Part shown: one piece after another, positions 44,471 through 55,390 of the stretch | Numbering within the stretch: the stretch's first letter is position 1 | Layout of the letters: each line of letters starts with the position of its first letter | Assembly: GCA_963971575.1 (NCBI GenBank) | Contig: OZ020616.1 | Location: 59,130,907-59,194,906, forward strand | Source: Liopterus haemorrhoidalis | Lineage: Eukaryota; Arthropoda; Insecta; Coleoptera; Dytiscidae | Direction: 5' to 3' | Length of the DNA: 64,000 bases | Position numbers and translations under genes: made by a program | Notes under the pieces: generated by a model | Database searches by the model: none | The model's input: only the letters and a program-made list of their open reading frames with translations | Told to the model about the DNA's origin: nothing

Positions 44471-44930
44471 TAAAAGATTTTGTAAGTATCTAGCAAGTCA
44501 CAACAAATTATATAAAATTCGATGAGTAAAATATTGATGAAAAGATGGAGCCTCACTTTCGAAGACTTTGATTACGATTTGAAAGAAACTTGATAAAAAT
44601 ACACTCGTCGTATTGCCGTCTAAAGACTTAGTAGGGCCAGTTCTGGAGTACGTAAGCAGCTTTTTTAGGGCTGCTTCCGCGGTTGCCAAGTTGTAAAAAA
44701 TTGAAAAACAAAATATCAATATGAAAAACGCTAATAATACTGTGTCTAAATAATTAAAAGAAGAATGAAATTAATCCTACAGTTACTTTTTTTGTATGTC
44801 ATTTTGTCGTAATTTATTTTAGATTTAGATATTGATGAAAAAGTGGAGCTTCACTTTTGAAGATTTTGATTACAATTTGAAAGAAAATTGATAAATATGT
44901 ATTCAACGTATTTCCATCTAGAGCAGTGTG
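44471..44930. repeat. Family E repeat with an internal duplication
   Basis: ATATTGATGAAAAGATGGAG at about 44531 and ATATTGATGAAAAAGTGGAG at 44831 start two ~100-bp copies in direct orientation, 300 bp apart. The sequence before the first copy (GTATCTAGCAAGTCACAACA) recurs inverted at 47815-47880. Confidence 0.65.
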
Positions 44931-45024
44931 TCCTTCTTTTTACTCTCGTGGCACATTTTCCAATGAAGAAAAATTTCGCGGCACGCCTACATAGTCATAG
45001 AAGAGGAAATTTATAACGCTTTTT

Positions 45025-45860
45025 ACCGACCGCCAACATATATAAAGGAGGTATTGTGATCATACCGATTTTGACATTTCGAGATTTCGATGGATCTCCA
45101 CGTATTGAGGTCCCTACATAACGTTTTGACTATTTTTAGCATGATGTCTGTCGGTCTGTCTGTCCGTCTGTCCGTCTATCCGTCCGTCCGTCTGTCTGTC
45201 TGTGTACACGTGCAGAGCAAATTCGGCTCAAAGGATTTTTATGAAACTTCATATTTAAGCTTTTGCCATCAATGGCACGAGTTGATCAACTTTTGGTGGG
45301 AGTTTACTCGTGCCGATTTTAAGATTTTTGTGAATATTGCACAACAGAAAAATATTTCGAAAAAATTTATTGAACAAAAGTTGCTATAAAAGCAATAATT
45401 AATAACTTTTATTTGAGACGTTTTTTGATAAAATGTCTCAATTTTTTACCGACCGCCAACATATATAAGGGAGGTATTGTGATCATACCGATTTTGACAT
45501 TTCGAGATTTCGATGGATCTCCACGAATTGAGGTCCCTACATAACGTTTTGACTATTTTTAGCATGATGTCTGTCGGTCTGTCTGTCCGTCCGTTGCTAT
45601 AAAAGTTGCTATAAAAGCAATAATTAATAACTTTTATTTGAAACGTTTTTTGATAAAACGAAAAATTTAGAATAATTTTTGTAAAATTTTTCGAAATTTT
45701 TTATACTTATATGTAACTTTTCCATGGTCATGATAAATAATATCCCTGTTAGAAAATATTAGGCCAAGTTATTTTTACTCTGCTGTTAGAATGTATTTTA
45801 TACAAGTACTTTATGATGGCGGTCGGTCCTGTGGTGGCCACAGCTGGTTTTTTATTAATA
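45025..45860 (-). repeat. Family B repeats, joined minus-strand copies
   Basis: Two copies of the family B terminal segment (ACCGACCGCCAACATATATA) begin at about 45026 and 45448. The first continues through a GTCT/GTCC tract (45148-45203) to about 45420, where it breaks. The second has a shortened tract, then a tandem TTGCTATAAAAG duplication, and runs to GTGGCCACAGCTGG at about 45845, the far end of the unit. Confidence 0.75.
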
Positions 45861-45869
45861 AAAACTTCA

Positions 45870-46425
45870 CATAAGAAAGAAATATTAACATGAGTTTAGT
45901 TATTAAATCTTGTACATATCCAGTTGTCAGAAGCAAGTGCATTATTGTTGAATTATACCTCTCCACATGACCGTACCGTACCTACTGCTCCAGTTTTGTC
46001 ATACGGATAAAATACTCTTTGTTAAATTTCTCAGAATAAATAGCCTCCCTTATTAAGCTGTTATAAGCCTGAGTACATTTTCCACGTATTTTTCAATGTA
46101 ACAGATAAAACTGCAAATGCAAAACAATAATTAAATACAATTGTAATTTGAAATAAACAACTAATAAATTGGTTGTTAATCTAAATTATAATAATATTTT
46201 AACATTGATACAATTACTGTAATTATTATTTAATGTTAATTAACATACATATTTAAATTATTTCAAAAATACAATATATTGTTTTTCAGTTTCCACAAAT
46301 TAACAATTTGTGGGTTTAAAAATAGAGTGGACCTTCAAAATTCAAACAATTTGAAACTCGAACAAAAATATCGAGGTAAATTCGTTTTGGCATGGAATTT
46401 ACAAAAAAATATAATTATCCAGGTT
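45870..46425. other. Unassigned AT-rich region
   Basis: I see no gene, paired element ends or repeats here. Confidence 0.35.
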
Positions 46426-46428
46426 AAT

Positions 46429-46616
46429 TGCCTTAATAGCACAAGCCATTAAAAACAAAATAAAAAAAAACAATAGTAATGCCAACCGGCATTGCGTAAT
46501 GGTTACACAGATGCTGCGTTTCTAATGTCTCGGGTTCGAATCCTATTCAGGCATAGCAAATTTCCTGGCTAATTGCCTTAGTAGCAAAGGCCATAAAAAG
46601 TGAAATAAAAAAAAAC
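46429..46616 (+). mobile_element. tRNA-derived SINE, preceded by a second SINE tail
   Basis: From 46481 a tRNA-like head reads GCGTAATGGTTACACAG (A box region) with a perfect B box GGTTCGAATCC (46533-46543). Then come the body CTGGCTAATTGCCTTAGTAG and the tail CAAAGGCCATAAAAAG with an A-rich end. Just before it (46429-46476) lies the tail of another copy (TTAATTGCCTTAATAGCACA...). It is transcribed by RNA polymerase III in such families and has no protein. Confidence 0.8.
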
Positions 46617-46865
46617 TGATTTTTTTTAACCAGAATACTACAGAAATTTTTGATCTAATTAATTAATTTATTTTTTAATTAATTTTTAGAAAACTAGTAC
46701 TCTTTTTTGCACCCTGCTAGCAATATATGACTAATTAAAGAACTGATCAACTGTCTAGATGCGCACGTATCTCATAATTAAGTACGCTTTTAAGTAGTAC
46801 CGATTCAAGGTACTTGACTTACTTGATTCCGTTTCGTCACCCTTGAGAAAACTAAACAGTGATGA

Positions 46866-47800
46866 CAGAGCCGCTGTAAGGAAAACTTGCGCTAGGGGCA
46901 AAGCGTATTGGCGCCCTTGACAAATAAATGTAAGTGATAAGCAAAATCTTGTTTTTCTCACCTCCCAAAATCTAGATGATGAGCAAAAAAAAAGTCCTCA
47001 CCTCCCAAAATCCAAGTGAAGAGCAAGAAAAAGGTCCTCACCTCCCAAAACCCAAGTGAAGAGCAAAAAAAAAGGTCCTCACCTCCCAAAATCCAAGTGA
47101 AGAGCAAAAAAAAGGTCTTCACCTCCAAAAATCCAAGTGAAGAGCAAAAAAAAGGTCATCACCTCCCAAAATCCAAGTGAAGAGCAATAAAAAGGTCCTC
47201 ACCTCCAAAAACCCAAGTGAAGAGCAAAAAAAAAGGTCATCACCTCCCAAAATCCAAGTGAAGAGCAAGAAAAAGGTCCTCACTTCCAAAAACCCAAGTG
47301 AAGAGCAAAAAAAAGGTCATCACCTCCCAAAATCCAAGTGAAGAGCAAGAAAAAGGTCCTCACCTCCCAAAACCCAAGTGAAGAGCAAAAAAAAAAGGTC
47401 CTCACCTCCCAAAATCCAAGTGAAGAGCAAAAAAAAGCTCCTCACCTCCCAAAATCCAAGTGAAAAGCAAAAAAAAGATCCTCACCTTCTAAAATCCAAG
47501 TGAAGAGCAAACCAAAAAAGAAAAAAGGTACTCACCTCCCAAAACCCAAGTGAAGAGCAAAAAAAAAAAGTCCTCACCTCCCAAAATCCAAGTGAAGAGC
47601 AAAACAAAAAATAAAAAAGGTCCTCACCTCCCAAAACCCAAGTGAAGGGCAAAAAACAAGGTCCTCACCTCCCAAAATCCAAGTGAAGACAAAAAAAAAA
47701 CAAAAAATGGTGCTCACTTTCGCAATGTGGCGCCCCTTAGTCAAGCTCATCGGCGCCCTTTTCCTTAGTGCACTAGGGGCCCTCACCTCCTCCACCCCCA
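46866..47800 (+). mobile_element. hAT element swollen by a minisatellite
   Basis: The left end CAGAGCCGCTGTAAGG and the block GCGCTAGGGGCAAAGCG, and on the right GGCGCCCCTTAGTCAAGCTC with CACTAGGGGCC, are the subterminal sequences of the MITE at 34261-34539. Between them the minisatellite has grown to about 735 bp. The final TIR is missing: sequence changes to family E at about 47805, so the right end is truncated and no target duplication can be shown. Confidence 0.8.
46978..47712. repeat. ~40-bp minisatellite, about 18 copies
   Basis: The unit is roughly GGTCCTCACCTCCCAAAATC followed by CAAGTGAAGAGCAAAAAAAA, with A-run length changes and CC/TC variants. Related units occur in the hAT MITEs at 8679-9003, 34261-34539 and, inverted, 58247-58537. 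Confidence 0.95.
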
Positions 47801-47806
47801 ATTTTT

Positions 47807-47935
47807 TGTGTCCATCTTTTCATCAATATTTAACTAATCGAATTTATATAATTTGTTGTGACTTGCTAGATACCTACAAAATCCTTAAATGTGTGAAAAT
47901 TCGGATTTCACATCAATTTTTTTGAATCACTCTCA
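47807..47935 (-). repeat. Family E/D repeat piece
   Basis: On the minus strand it starts with the head (TTGATGTGAAATCCGAATTT, then TCACACATTT) and passes into AGGATTTTGTAGGTATCTAG and the family E words. It links the head motif to the repeat at 44471. Confidence 0.6.
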
Positions 47936-47939
47936 CACT

Positions 47940-48310
47940 TTTAAAAATTTACACTTATCTGTCCCTTAGCTTAGCATTAAATTTAGGGTAAATGAATTAA
48001 AGTATTACCTGATAAAAAAACATCTTGGAGCATTTCCAGACGTGAATTTTCCTGGGGTAGTTTAAATATTTATAAACCAAATCCGATTATCAACTGCAGT
48101 ATTTTAGCAGTCGCTCTTATGAATTTAAACACTAATTAAAACTAATTTAAATGAATTAAAATAAAGTCGGTTCTCTTAATTATGCATATCATCTGTATGG
48201 TGCTACACCAGATAACAAATATAATACTTAAACCTAGGATTCATGTTTGAAAATCATAGAACTAATAGAAGAAATATTAAATGATAACACTAAAAGTTTC
48301 CTTCAATATT
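47940..48310. other. Unassigned flank
   Basis: AT-rich DNA left of the DD41D element; nothing recognised. Confidence 0.35.
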
Positions 48311-48313
48311 ATA

Positions 48314-49623
48314 CAAGGTGTCTCAAAAGAAATTTTATATTTAGTGGATCGATTAAAAAAAAAGTAAGCCGTATATAGAAAAAATGTTTATTAATTATTA
48401 AAATACACTTTTTGGGGATTTATTTCTTAAAAATAATATCGTCTAAATGTAGACCCTCGCGTTCTCGGCACTCATTTAATCGAACAGTAAAATTACTTAT
48501 GACGTCTCGGCAGGTGGACTCAGGGATGGCTGCCATTTCGTGACGGATATTTTCTTTCAAATGCGCCAGTAAAGTCGGTTTATTGGCGTAAACTTTAGAT
48601 TTAAGATAACCCCATAGGAAAAAGTCCATAGGGGTTAAATCTGGACTGCGTGGAGGCCAATTTATGTCACCTCTCCGGGAGATCAATTTGCCTGAGAAAA
48701 TTTCACGAACACGTGGCAGAGACATATTGGACGTGTGTGAAGTTGCTCCGTCCTGTTGGAACCATGTTCTTTGGTTATAGCCAGGAAAGTTTTGCAGTTC
48801 AGGTACCAAGAAGTTGTCTAACATCTCCACATAACGCTCTGAATTCACTGTAACTGCACGCCCCCTTTCGTCTTCAAAAAAGTAAGGGCCGATAATTCCT
48901 CGCGCCGACATCGCAGCCCATACGGTCACTTTAGGCGAATGTAGGGGTTTCTGATGTTTGCGTTTCGGATTCGTTGCACTCCAGTAGCAGCAGTTCTGCT
49001 TATTTACGTGGCCATTAAGATGAAAATGAGCTTCATCCGAAAACAAAATGTTGGTAAACGTTGAAAATCGCTCAATCACCTGATTTACGAAATTAAGCCT
49101 CTGACTGGCATCTTGGGGCTTTAATTCTTGCACCAATTGAATTTTGTAGGGGTGCATCTTTAGGTCTTTGTGCATAATGCGATGTAATGATGATCTATGC
49201 ACATTTAAAGCACTTGCGCGCTTCCGAATTGAAAGGTTCGGGTCGTCACGAACAGACTGATTAACATTCTCCACGTTTTCTACCGTTCTTGATGACCTAG
49301 GTCGCCCGGATTTTGATTTATCCAGCGTTGTACCAGTCTCTTCAAACTTTTTAACCCAATGTCGAATGAGAGGAATGCTTGGCGCATCATTTACGTGGCG
49401 AAAACCTCGAATACTGCAGAGTTTTCTACGCGCTACAGTCGCCGAATCACCGTTTTTGTAAAACTCTCGCACGCATAACGCGCGGTCTGCTCCCGAGAAA
49501 CGCTCCATAGCGACTGAATTCCCAAGAACCAGGCTACTGATTGACATAACCCCCGCGCCCCTCGGATACGTTGCGTTCACGCAGTAAGCTAAATAAATAT
49601 AAAATTTATTTTGAGACACCTTG
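48314..49623 (-). mobile_element. Full-length DD41D mariner element
   Basis: Inverted ends CAAGGTGTCTCAAAAGAAAT (left) and CAAGGTGTCTCAAAATAAAT (right, inverted) extend for about 30 bp with few mismatches and are flanked by TA on both sides (48312-48313, 49624-49625). At 1310 bp the element has the size of a complete mariner and encloses one uninterrupted transposase frame on the minus strand. It is the only element in the window with both TIRs, a TA duplication and an intact frame. Confidence 0.9.
48420..49508 (-). CDS. DD41D mariner (rosa-like) transposase
   Basis: This would be a 362-residue cut-and-paste transposase acting on the flanking TIRs in the nucleus. I chose the ATG at 49508 (MERFSGADRA), the usual family start; the frame extends 43 codons further upstream, but that part reads as TIR and UTR. 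Domains: an HTH at about 10-60 (SIPLIRHWVKKFEETG), the GRPRSSRT linker (69-74), a second HTH (95-115), then the DDE core. Catalytic residues are D158 in ILFSDEAHFH, D253 in WFQQDGATSH and D295 in PRSPDLTPMDFFLWG, with 41 residues between the last two, which defines the DD41D group. The C-terminus DDIIFKK is typical. I see no stops or frameshifts. Activity is not shown. Confidence 0.9.
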   Translation of the reverse strand: MERFSGADRALCVREFYKNGDSATVARRKLCSIRGFRHVNDAPSIPLIRHWVKKFEETGTTLDKSKSGRPRSSRTVENVENVNQSVRDDPNLSIRKRASALNVHRSSLHRIMHKDLKMHPYKIQLVQELKPQDASQRLNFVNQVIERFSTFTNILFSDEAHFHLNGHVNKQNCCYWSATNPKRKHQKPLHSPKVTVWAAMSARGIIGPYFFEDERGRAVTVNSERYVEMLDNFLVPELQNFPGYNQRTWFQQDGATSHTSNMSLPRVREIFSGKLISRRGDINWPPRSPDLTPMDFFLWGYLKSKVYANKPTLLAHLKENIRHEMAAIPESTCRDVISNFTVRLNECREREGLHLDDIIFKK

Positions 49624-49639
49624 TACAATACATGCACAT

Positions 49640-49875
49640 TTAGAATGCTAAGCAGCTTTTATCAGTAGCACGTCAGTACACTTGCTGTTGATGAAGACTG
49701 CTTCATATAAATTTAAATTGCATTTTTCTCAATTATTTTGTTCTATAAGACAATGCTTTGTTTATTTTATCACATAGGTAATCCTAGGTCAGGATTACGT
49801 CATCTAGACATTGTGACGGTCAGTTGTCTGATTAAAAACTATTCGTCTGATTACGAAATGCAGACACTGCATTTT
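49640..49875. other. Unassigned spacer
   Basis: This spacer lies between the DD41D element and the LINE 3' end. The plus-strand ORF 49738-49998 begins here without a domain. Confidence 0.3.
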
Positions 49876-49889
49876 CGTAATGAGGAAAT

Positions 49890-50516
49890 ATTTGTCATGA
49901 ATGAATATTGGAACTGGGTTAAAATTTCGTTACAAAAAAGCTGGATGAAACAGAATATGGGAGCAGTGGAACATAGCCAACTCCGCTGCACGTATTAGTC
50001 CACAAGGTCCACTGACACCAGATTCTTGTAACGAGGGTGAAGCCAAGCAAGCAGTCACCATGTGAGTGGAAGAAGACTTCTCCAGGCTCCTCGACTCCCG
50101 GATAGGTAGCCCCCGCCTCGATAGGTCCAAGCCGATCCTGGCAAACACGGGGTGGACCGAAGACTTCCCAACTCCATGGACCAATTCAAACATTATTTGA
50201 TAAATTTGTTATGTTGAAACCATGAGTTGTGTCTCAATCAAACCACACACGTGACAATATCGTTGAATTCAGAATAAAATTCTCCTTCACAAAAGCGAAA
50301 AACAATTGTGTTTCCATTTAAAATAAGAAAGTTGCACATCCTATTTTAAAAACCACAGGTCGAAACAAAAAATTGTTTAACTCTTTGATATCATCAAGAG
50401 TAATTATATAAATGTGTTAGCTGTAATATATAAATTACTATACTTGTAAAAGTAAGGCATTATCGGCTTTGCCGCCTGCTTTACTAAATAAATAATAATA
50501 ATAATAATAATAATAT
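49890..50516 (+). pseudogene. LINE 3' end with (TAA)n tail
   Basis: In one plus frame it reads RIWEQWNIANSAARISPQGP, then LTPDSCNEGEAKQAVTM, a TGA, VEEDFSRLLDSRIGSPRLDR and ...GWTEDFPTPWTNSNII before a second TGA (about 50202). This looks like the C-terminus of an ORF2, although I cannot name the family. About 300 bp of UTR follow, with GGCTTTGCCGCCTGC, ending in AATAATAATAAT (50489-50513), the simple-repeat tail of many I/R1-like LINEs. The minus-strand ORF over the same bases is a shadow. Confidence 0.5.
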
Positions 50517-50519
50517 CTA

Positions 50520-51354
50520 CGAGGTAAATTAAGTAACCGACCTGACAACATTTGGAACGCGGTACTTGGAGGGGCAGTAGGTGAACATGTGATACGCTTT
50601 CAGTACAAGTTTGAACTCACTAGAGTAATTTTGTTGTCCATAGCGATTTTTTTTGTGAAACAGTTTTTTTCTAGTGCGTTCTAAAAATGAGTGACATTCA
50701 TTTCGAGCAACGGTGTACTATCAGGTTTGGCTTCAGACTTGGGCACAGTGCAACGGAAACTTTTGCAAAACTTCGTAGGTCTACGGAGACAGTTTGTCAA
50801 GGACCTAGGTTTTTTGGTGGTTTAAGGTATTTTCAGAAGGTAGAGAGTTGATTGAAGATGAATCACGCAGCGGAAGGCCCTTTACCTTCAAGAACCGATG
50901 AAAATGACAGAATCCGGGGTTTTGTGCGTTTAGATCGTCGGTCAGATCGGAGAAGAGTTGAATTTAACTCACACTACCGTTCATCAGATTTTTACCAATG
51001 AATTGGGGATGGGGTCACACAGCAATTTCAATATACGAGTTTTTGGCCAGTAAAAACATTCTTGTAGCTCCTCAGCCTCCTTATTCGCCTGACTTGAGTC
51101 CTTTTTTTCTCTTCCCAAGATTTAAAAATCACCTCAAGGGACATCATTTTGGGACACTCGAAAATATTCAAACGTCCGTAATCGACCAGTTGAAAGCTAT
51201 TCAAGTATCCGAGATCCAGCACTGCTATGAGGATTGGAAGAACCATCTTCAGCGCTGTGTGGCTTCCCAAGGAAGTTATTTTGAGGAGAACAATATTGAA
51301 TTGTAATTCTATTCGAATAATTTTTCATTCCGGTTACTTAATTTACATACCTCG
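50520..51354 (+). mobile_element. Mariner with inactive, deleted transposase
   Basis: The TIRs read CGAGGTAAATTAAGTAACCG at the left and, inverted, CGAGGTATGTAAATTAAGTA at the right, with TA flanks (50518-50519, 51355-51356). The transposase from the ATG at 50687 reads MSDIHFEQRCTIRF, a frameshifted HTH, SRTDENDRIRGFVRLDRR and, after a deletion, AISIYEFLASKNILVAPQPP with YSPDLSPFF. It ends QHCYEDWKNHLQRCVASQG and a stop at 51306. The third Asp (expected after SP) is F, and the first two motifs are gone. It inserted right behind the LINE (TAA)n tail. It is the same family as 55398-56749. Confidence 0.85.
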
Positions 51355-51379
51355 TATGTAATAAAAATTTGGTGATGTT

Positions 51380-51965
51380 CTACCACGTCAGCCAGTTTCT
51401 TCTAAAGTCCTCTTGTGTCAGGAGATCAGTTGTCCAGGTACTCTTTTAAAACATCTTTTGTTTTACGAAGAATATCAAAAATATATACGTCAGATAATAG
51501 GATTTATTTAATACTCCCAATTTAAGGGCACTTGACTTTCTCAATAAATAACTCAGTAAACTTTTAATATCCCATCAAATCTTTGTTTTTATCTGTACGA
51601 TCGTTCAAGAGAAATAAAATCTAGAGAACGATAAACAGAGACAAATCAACTGAAAATAATAAGAAACCAAATGATAAATGGACACAAGAAGGCATAAGCG
51701 ATAAAATAGAGATAAATAATATAAATCTTTATTGTGTGTTTGTCGCGTACTTTTATTTATCGTCTCTTCTTGCGATTGTTATCTTGAAAGTCGATTAGGA
51801 TAATTGAATAAAAGATTTATTTTACACAATAAAACATAATCGATTAGAAAAATTAAATGACACTTGGCAATACCATTCTGTGGATTACAGCGACTGCGTG
51901 AAACTTTTTTTGCCACGCTTATAAAAAATTAAAAAATTGAAAAGTACAATAACGCATTTCGAAAG
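51380..51965. other. Unassigned region
   Basis: AT-rich; a run of AAATAGAGATAAA-like words at 51700-51780 and no paired element ends. Confidence 0.3.
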
Positions 51966-51970
51966 AATTA

Positions 51971-53512
51971 CCGTATTTTTCGGACCATACTGGTGCAATT
52001 CTGTGGCAAATCTGTAAGCTTACACACAAAATCCATAAGAAACTATCCATAACAACACTTAAAATAACTCCTTCGATACGATCGTCTGCAGATTATAGAT
52101 TTGCACCATAAGACTATAGGACGATAAGACGCAACCCAAATTTATAAGAGAATTTTTAGAAAAAATATTTATTATTACGATAACTTGTATCAGCAAAATT
52201 CTGTTCATCTTAACTCTCTGTACTATCACTCGTCTCGTTAATGGCACTGTACGTATTTTCGTCTGAGCTATAGTCTCTTCAAAAACCAAGTCATCTTCGA
52301 TACTATCCAATGCGTTGCTTATACCGCATTTCTTAAAAGGCTTTATAATCGTCTTTTACAACTTCCCATGAATTTTTTACCCAGGTACTTCTGAAATTGT
52401 CCGTTTCCGTTCCGTCCGAGCTCAGTTCGGGCATACTATACTTGCAAAAATCACCAGACCCGAGTCCAGTTCGGGCAACGTGAATTTTCGTACGCAAAAA
52501 CATTACGTACCCGAATTGAACTCGGACATGTATAATAATTTAAAATTTAAGAAAAAAGTATTATTTATATCAACTTGATTTATTATAAGTTAAATTTTGA
52601 TTAGTTATTTATAATAAATAAAGTCGTAATTAATAAAAAGAATAAGGATGGAAGAACAATCAAAAAGCCGAAAATAATTATTGATTACAATAATACGATA
52701 GGGGGTGTTGATAGATTAGACCAGCACCTCCACGATTATCTGGACACAAGAAAACGAGGAAAAAAATATATTATAAGAAAATATTTTTCCATCTGTTGGA
52801 TATTTGTGTTTTGTCCTATGTAATAAAAATCATGGAAAATTAGATCATTTAGAATTTAGATTAGGTCTAATTGAGAAATTTATTGAGGAATCCCATTCTT
52901 CAAATGTTAGGAAACCCCGGCCGGGTTTCCCAAAAAAACCAAGACCTTTGAAACTTTCAGAAAGACATTTCCCCGAATATATTCCCCCCACCGAAAAAAA
53001 AAGATAATTCCACAAGATTGTGTGCAGTTTGCTGTAATCAAAGAGATGATAGAGGCAAAAAGAAGAGAAAGGAAACCCGAAGTTATTGCTCAGTCTGCAA
53101 TGTTGGATTGTGGTACCATGCTTCAAAATATACCACACTGAATTGGATTTTTAGACAAATTTATATTTTTATCAATAAATTTCATATATAACAACTTAAT
53201 TATATATAAATAATAAATTAGTTTAAATATTTAATGAAAAAAAAAAAATACTTCTTTTCTAAAAAAACAAAGCGTTAAGGGGTTAATCGACACATCCAAG
53301 GGTTGTTGACTTGTAAGGCCTCCAAAAGACAGCTAATTCTGAATTCATTTCTATCATATTTTCTTGGTTGATTCTGTTTTATGCGCTCCGAATTGATTCC
53401 ACACTAACATCTCACACTTTTAAAACAACGTACTATTCCTTCGGACCATAATACTCGAATTTTAAATCGATTTTGCGCAAAAAGATGATTCTTATGGTCC
53501 GAAAAAAATATA
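51971..53512 (+). mobile_element. Probable piggyBac-like element
   Basis: CCGTATTTTTCGGACCATAC at 51971-51990 is matched by the inverse TATGGTCCGAAAAAAATATA at 53493-53512. Between them lie subterminal words (AAGACTATAGGACGATAAGA), a set of three CCGAGYYCAGTTCGGG motifs (52416-52528) and a piggyBac transposase relic. A further TTCGGACCATA in direct orientation at 53440 makes the right boundary ambiguous. I do not see TTAA at both ends. Confidence 0.5.
52645..53143 (+). pseudogene. piggyBac transposase C-terminus remnant
   Basis: It reads TIKKPKIIIDYNNTIGGVDR with LDQ, matching the DYN..-GGVD..DQ motif that carries the last catalytic aspartate. After a frameshift come YYKKIFFHLLDICV, a proline/lysine-rich linker (RPGFPKKPRPLKLSERHFPE, YIPPTEKK) and a cysteine-rich domain (RLCAVCC...KKRKETRSYCSVCNVGLWYH). 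The final Cys-His pair is degraded. At least three frame changes or stops break it. The N-terminal two thirds are absent. Confidence 0.8.
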
Positions 53513-53773
53513 TTTTACTACTCTTCTAAAGGAATTATGATTAAAATTTTTAAAAAAATCTTTTCATTTTAATTAATTATTAATATGACAAAAAAACTTA
53601 CCTTTAAAATAATAAAATATAACTCATAAGAAGACTAACAAAAACACAACACTCTCTTTGTAGTGTCTTTCAAAATATAAATGTAACATTTAGAAGCAAA
53701 ATAATATATACAAATATAAATTCAATAAAGCCTGTATTTTATTTTATTACGGCAATGTTCAGACATACCAACT

Positions 53774-54151
53774 TTATGTTTATTTTTATGCTGTACCGTT
53801 TTACTTTTTCTGACATTTTTAATAATCCTGATTAAGATTTGGACTTGTAAATAAAAACTAGACTGGCTAGTGATTACTATAATTAAATATAAACTATCAT
53901 AATTCAACGATAGTTATAAATTGGTTATTATAACCAAACTTTTATCTGTCACTACATATTGTTAAGTTGGCTTTTGTTATTTTTATGCTGTACTGTATTA
54001 CTTTTTCTGACATTTTTAATAATCCTGATTCAGATTTGGACTTATAAATAAAAACTAGACTGGCTAGTGATTACTTTAATTAAATATAAACTATCATAAT
54101 TCAACGATAGTTATAAATTGGTTATTATAACCAAACTTTTATCTGTCTCTT
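53774..54151. repeat. Tandem duplication, ~199-bp period
   Basis: About 180 bp starting TTATTTTTATGCTGTAC(C/T)G are repeated once, with few mismatches. Each copy contains two short hairpins, AACTATCATAATTCAACGAT closing with AGTT, and TTGGTTATTATAACCAA. There is no coding sequence. Confidence 0.85.
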
Positions 54152-54401
54152 AGCAGTTAAACAAAGGCAGAAGGTGTTTTTCTGTCGCTTTTTATTTCAG
54201 AAGGAAGTTTTAAAAGTTTGAACGAAAGCTTTAAAATTTAGATTTTTTTTTAATTACTAACCTAGAGTGACGTAGGAGACAAGTTGTAGTATGAGTAATA
54301 ACTGTAGTGTTCGTTGGGTGCATGTATTGAGCACCCAACGGCAGCAGAGGTGTCCCATGGCCTCGGCCCCTGGGCTCATGGCCCACGAACATGGCCCCAG
54401 T

Positions 54402-54472
54402 TTAACCCTCTTCCACCGTCACTGCATCGCGTCCCCATACGGAACGAACGGCACTGGCATCAACACTCCACA
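54402..54472 (-). CDS. Candidate terminal exon of a host gene
   Basis: On the minus strand a T-rich tract ends in TTACAG at 54473, a good acceptor. From there the frame reads VWSVDASAVRSVWGRDAVTV and EEG before a TAA at 54402-54404. The patch to about 54290 is strikingly GC-rich and would be 3' UTR. It holds an inverted repeat, CGTTGGGTGC...GCACCCAACG (54312-54341). I recognise no family, and the exon is short, so chance is possible. Confidence 0.35.
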
Positions 54473-54489
54473 CTGTAACAAAAAAAATA

Positions 54490-55390
54490 CATTAACTCTT
54501 TTTTTTTCATTTTTAGTTTTTAATCTTTAAAATATACGCTGTAATCAGAGCTCGTTCATATTTTTTTTATATTTATTTTTTATTTTACAAAAATTTTAGT
54601 ATAAAGTCAAACTGATATTTAATGGAATGAAACATATAGTTTTTGGAAACTTCAATTAATTTCAAATCTATTTTAATCTACGTGTTAGGGGCTTTCTTTT
54701 GATATTAACAATCATTTCTTTTTGATAACAATAAATTTTAAAAAATATATATTTTTTTTCAAGCGGATTATAATGCTAACATTACATTGTTCAATACATT
54801 CGGTAGAAATGATACTTTATTTTACTAGTAAAATAATGTGAACATTATTATGTTCACTTGATTAAATAAATCAAGAAAAATGGTTAGGCAGAATTCGCTA
54901 GATTCCAAGCCATCAGATATATAGTTCAGCTGTAGATATTAAAAGAATTTTAAGTTCCTATTTGAAAACGGTATGATATAAAGCAAGTATATCCAAACAT
55001 TTTGTTTTGATAAACTGGTTGAGAAGCCCTGATATGTAGGGTTAAAAAAATCTGCAAAAAATCTCCTCAATCTGCATCTTTGTAAGGATAAATATCGAGG
55101 GCTGCATATTTTCTGTGGTTTTTGTGTGTCTGTAAATGCGATGATAAATTACATATTTTTTTCTGGGATCGAGTACTTCTTATCCTAAGAGCGAAATGTC
55201 CTCTAATGAGCTCCACTCAATGGATATCCAGGATTTTTGACATGAATACTCTCCATTAATACTATCAATAACAAGAACGTTACAAAATATACAGGATCAT
55301 TTCAATAAATATAAAAAGAAATATAAAAAAGGATAACAGACACAGTGAATTTATAAAACTCAACAAAAAAGGACCATACAGAAATATGGT
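54490..55390. other. Unassigned AT-rich region
   Basis: I see no credible ORF and no paired element ends. Confidence 0.35.

Noticed and set aside
48650..48853. Plus-strand ORF inside the DD41D element
   Set aside because: It is a shadow of the transposase frame on the other strand.
49930..50193. Minus-strand ORF of 87 residues
   Set aside because: The opposite strand gives a more convincing coding-like reading with a LINE-type 3' UTR and (TAA)n tail.
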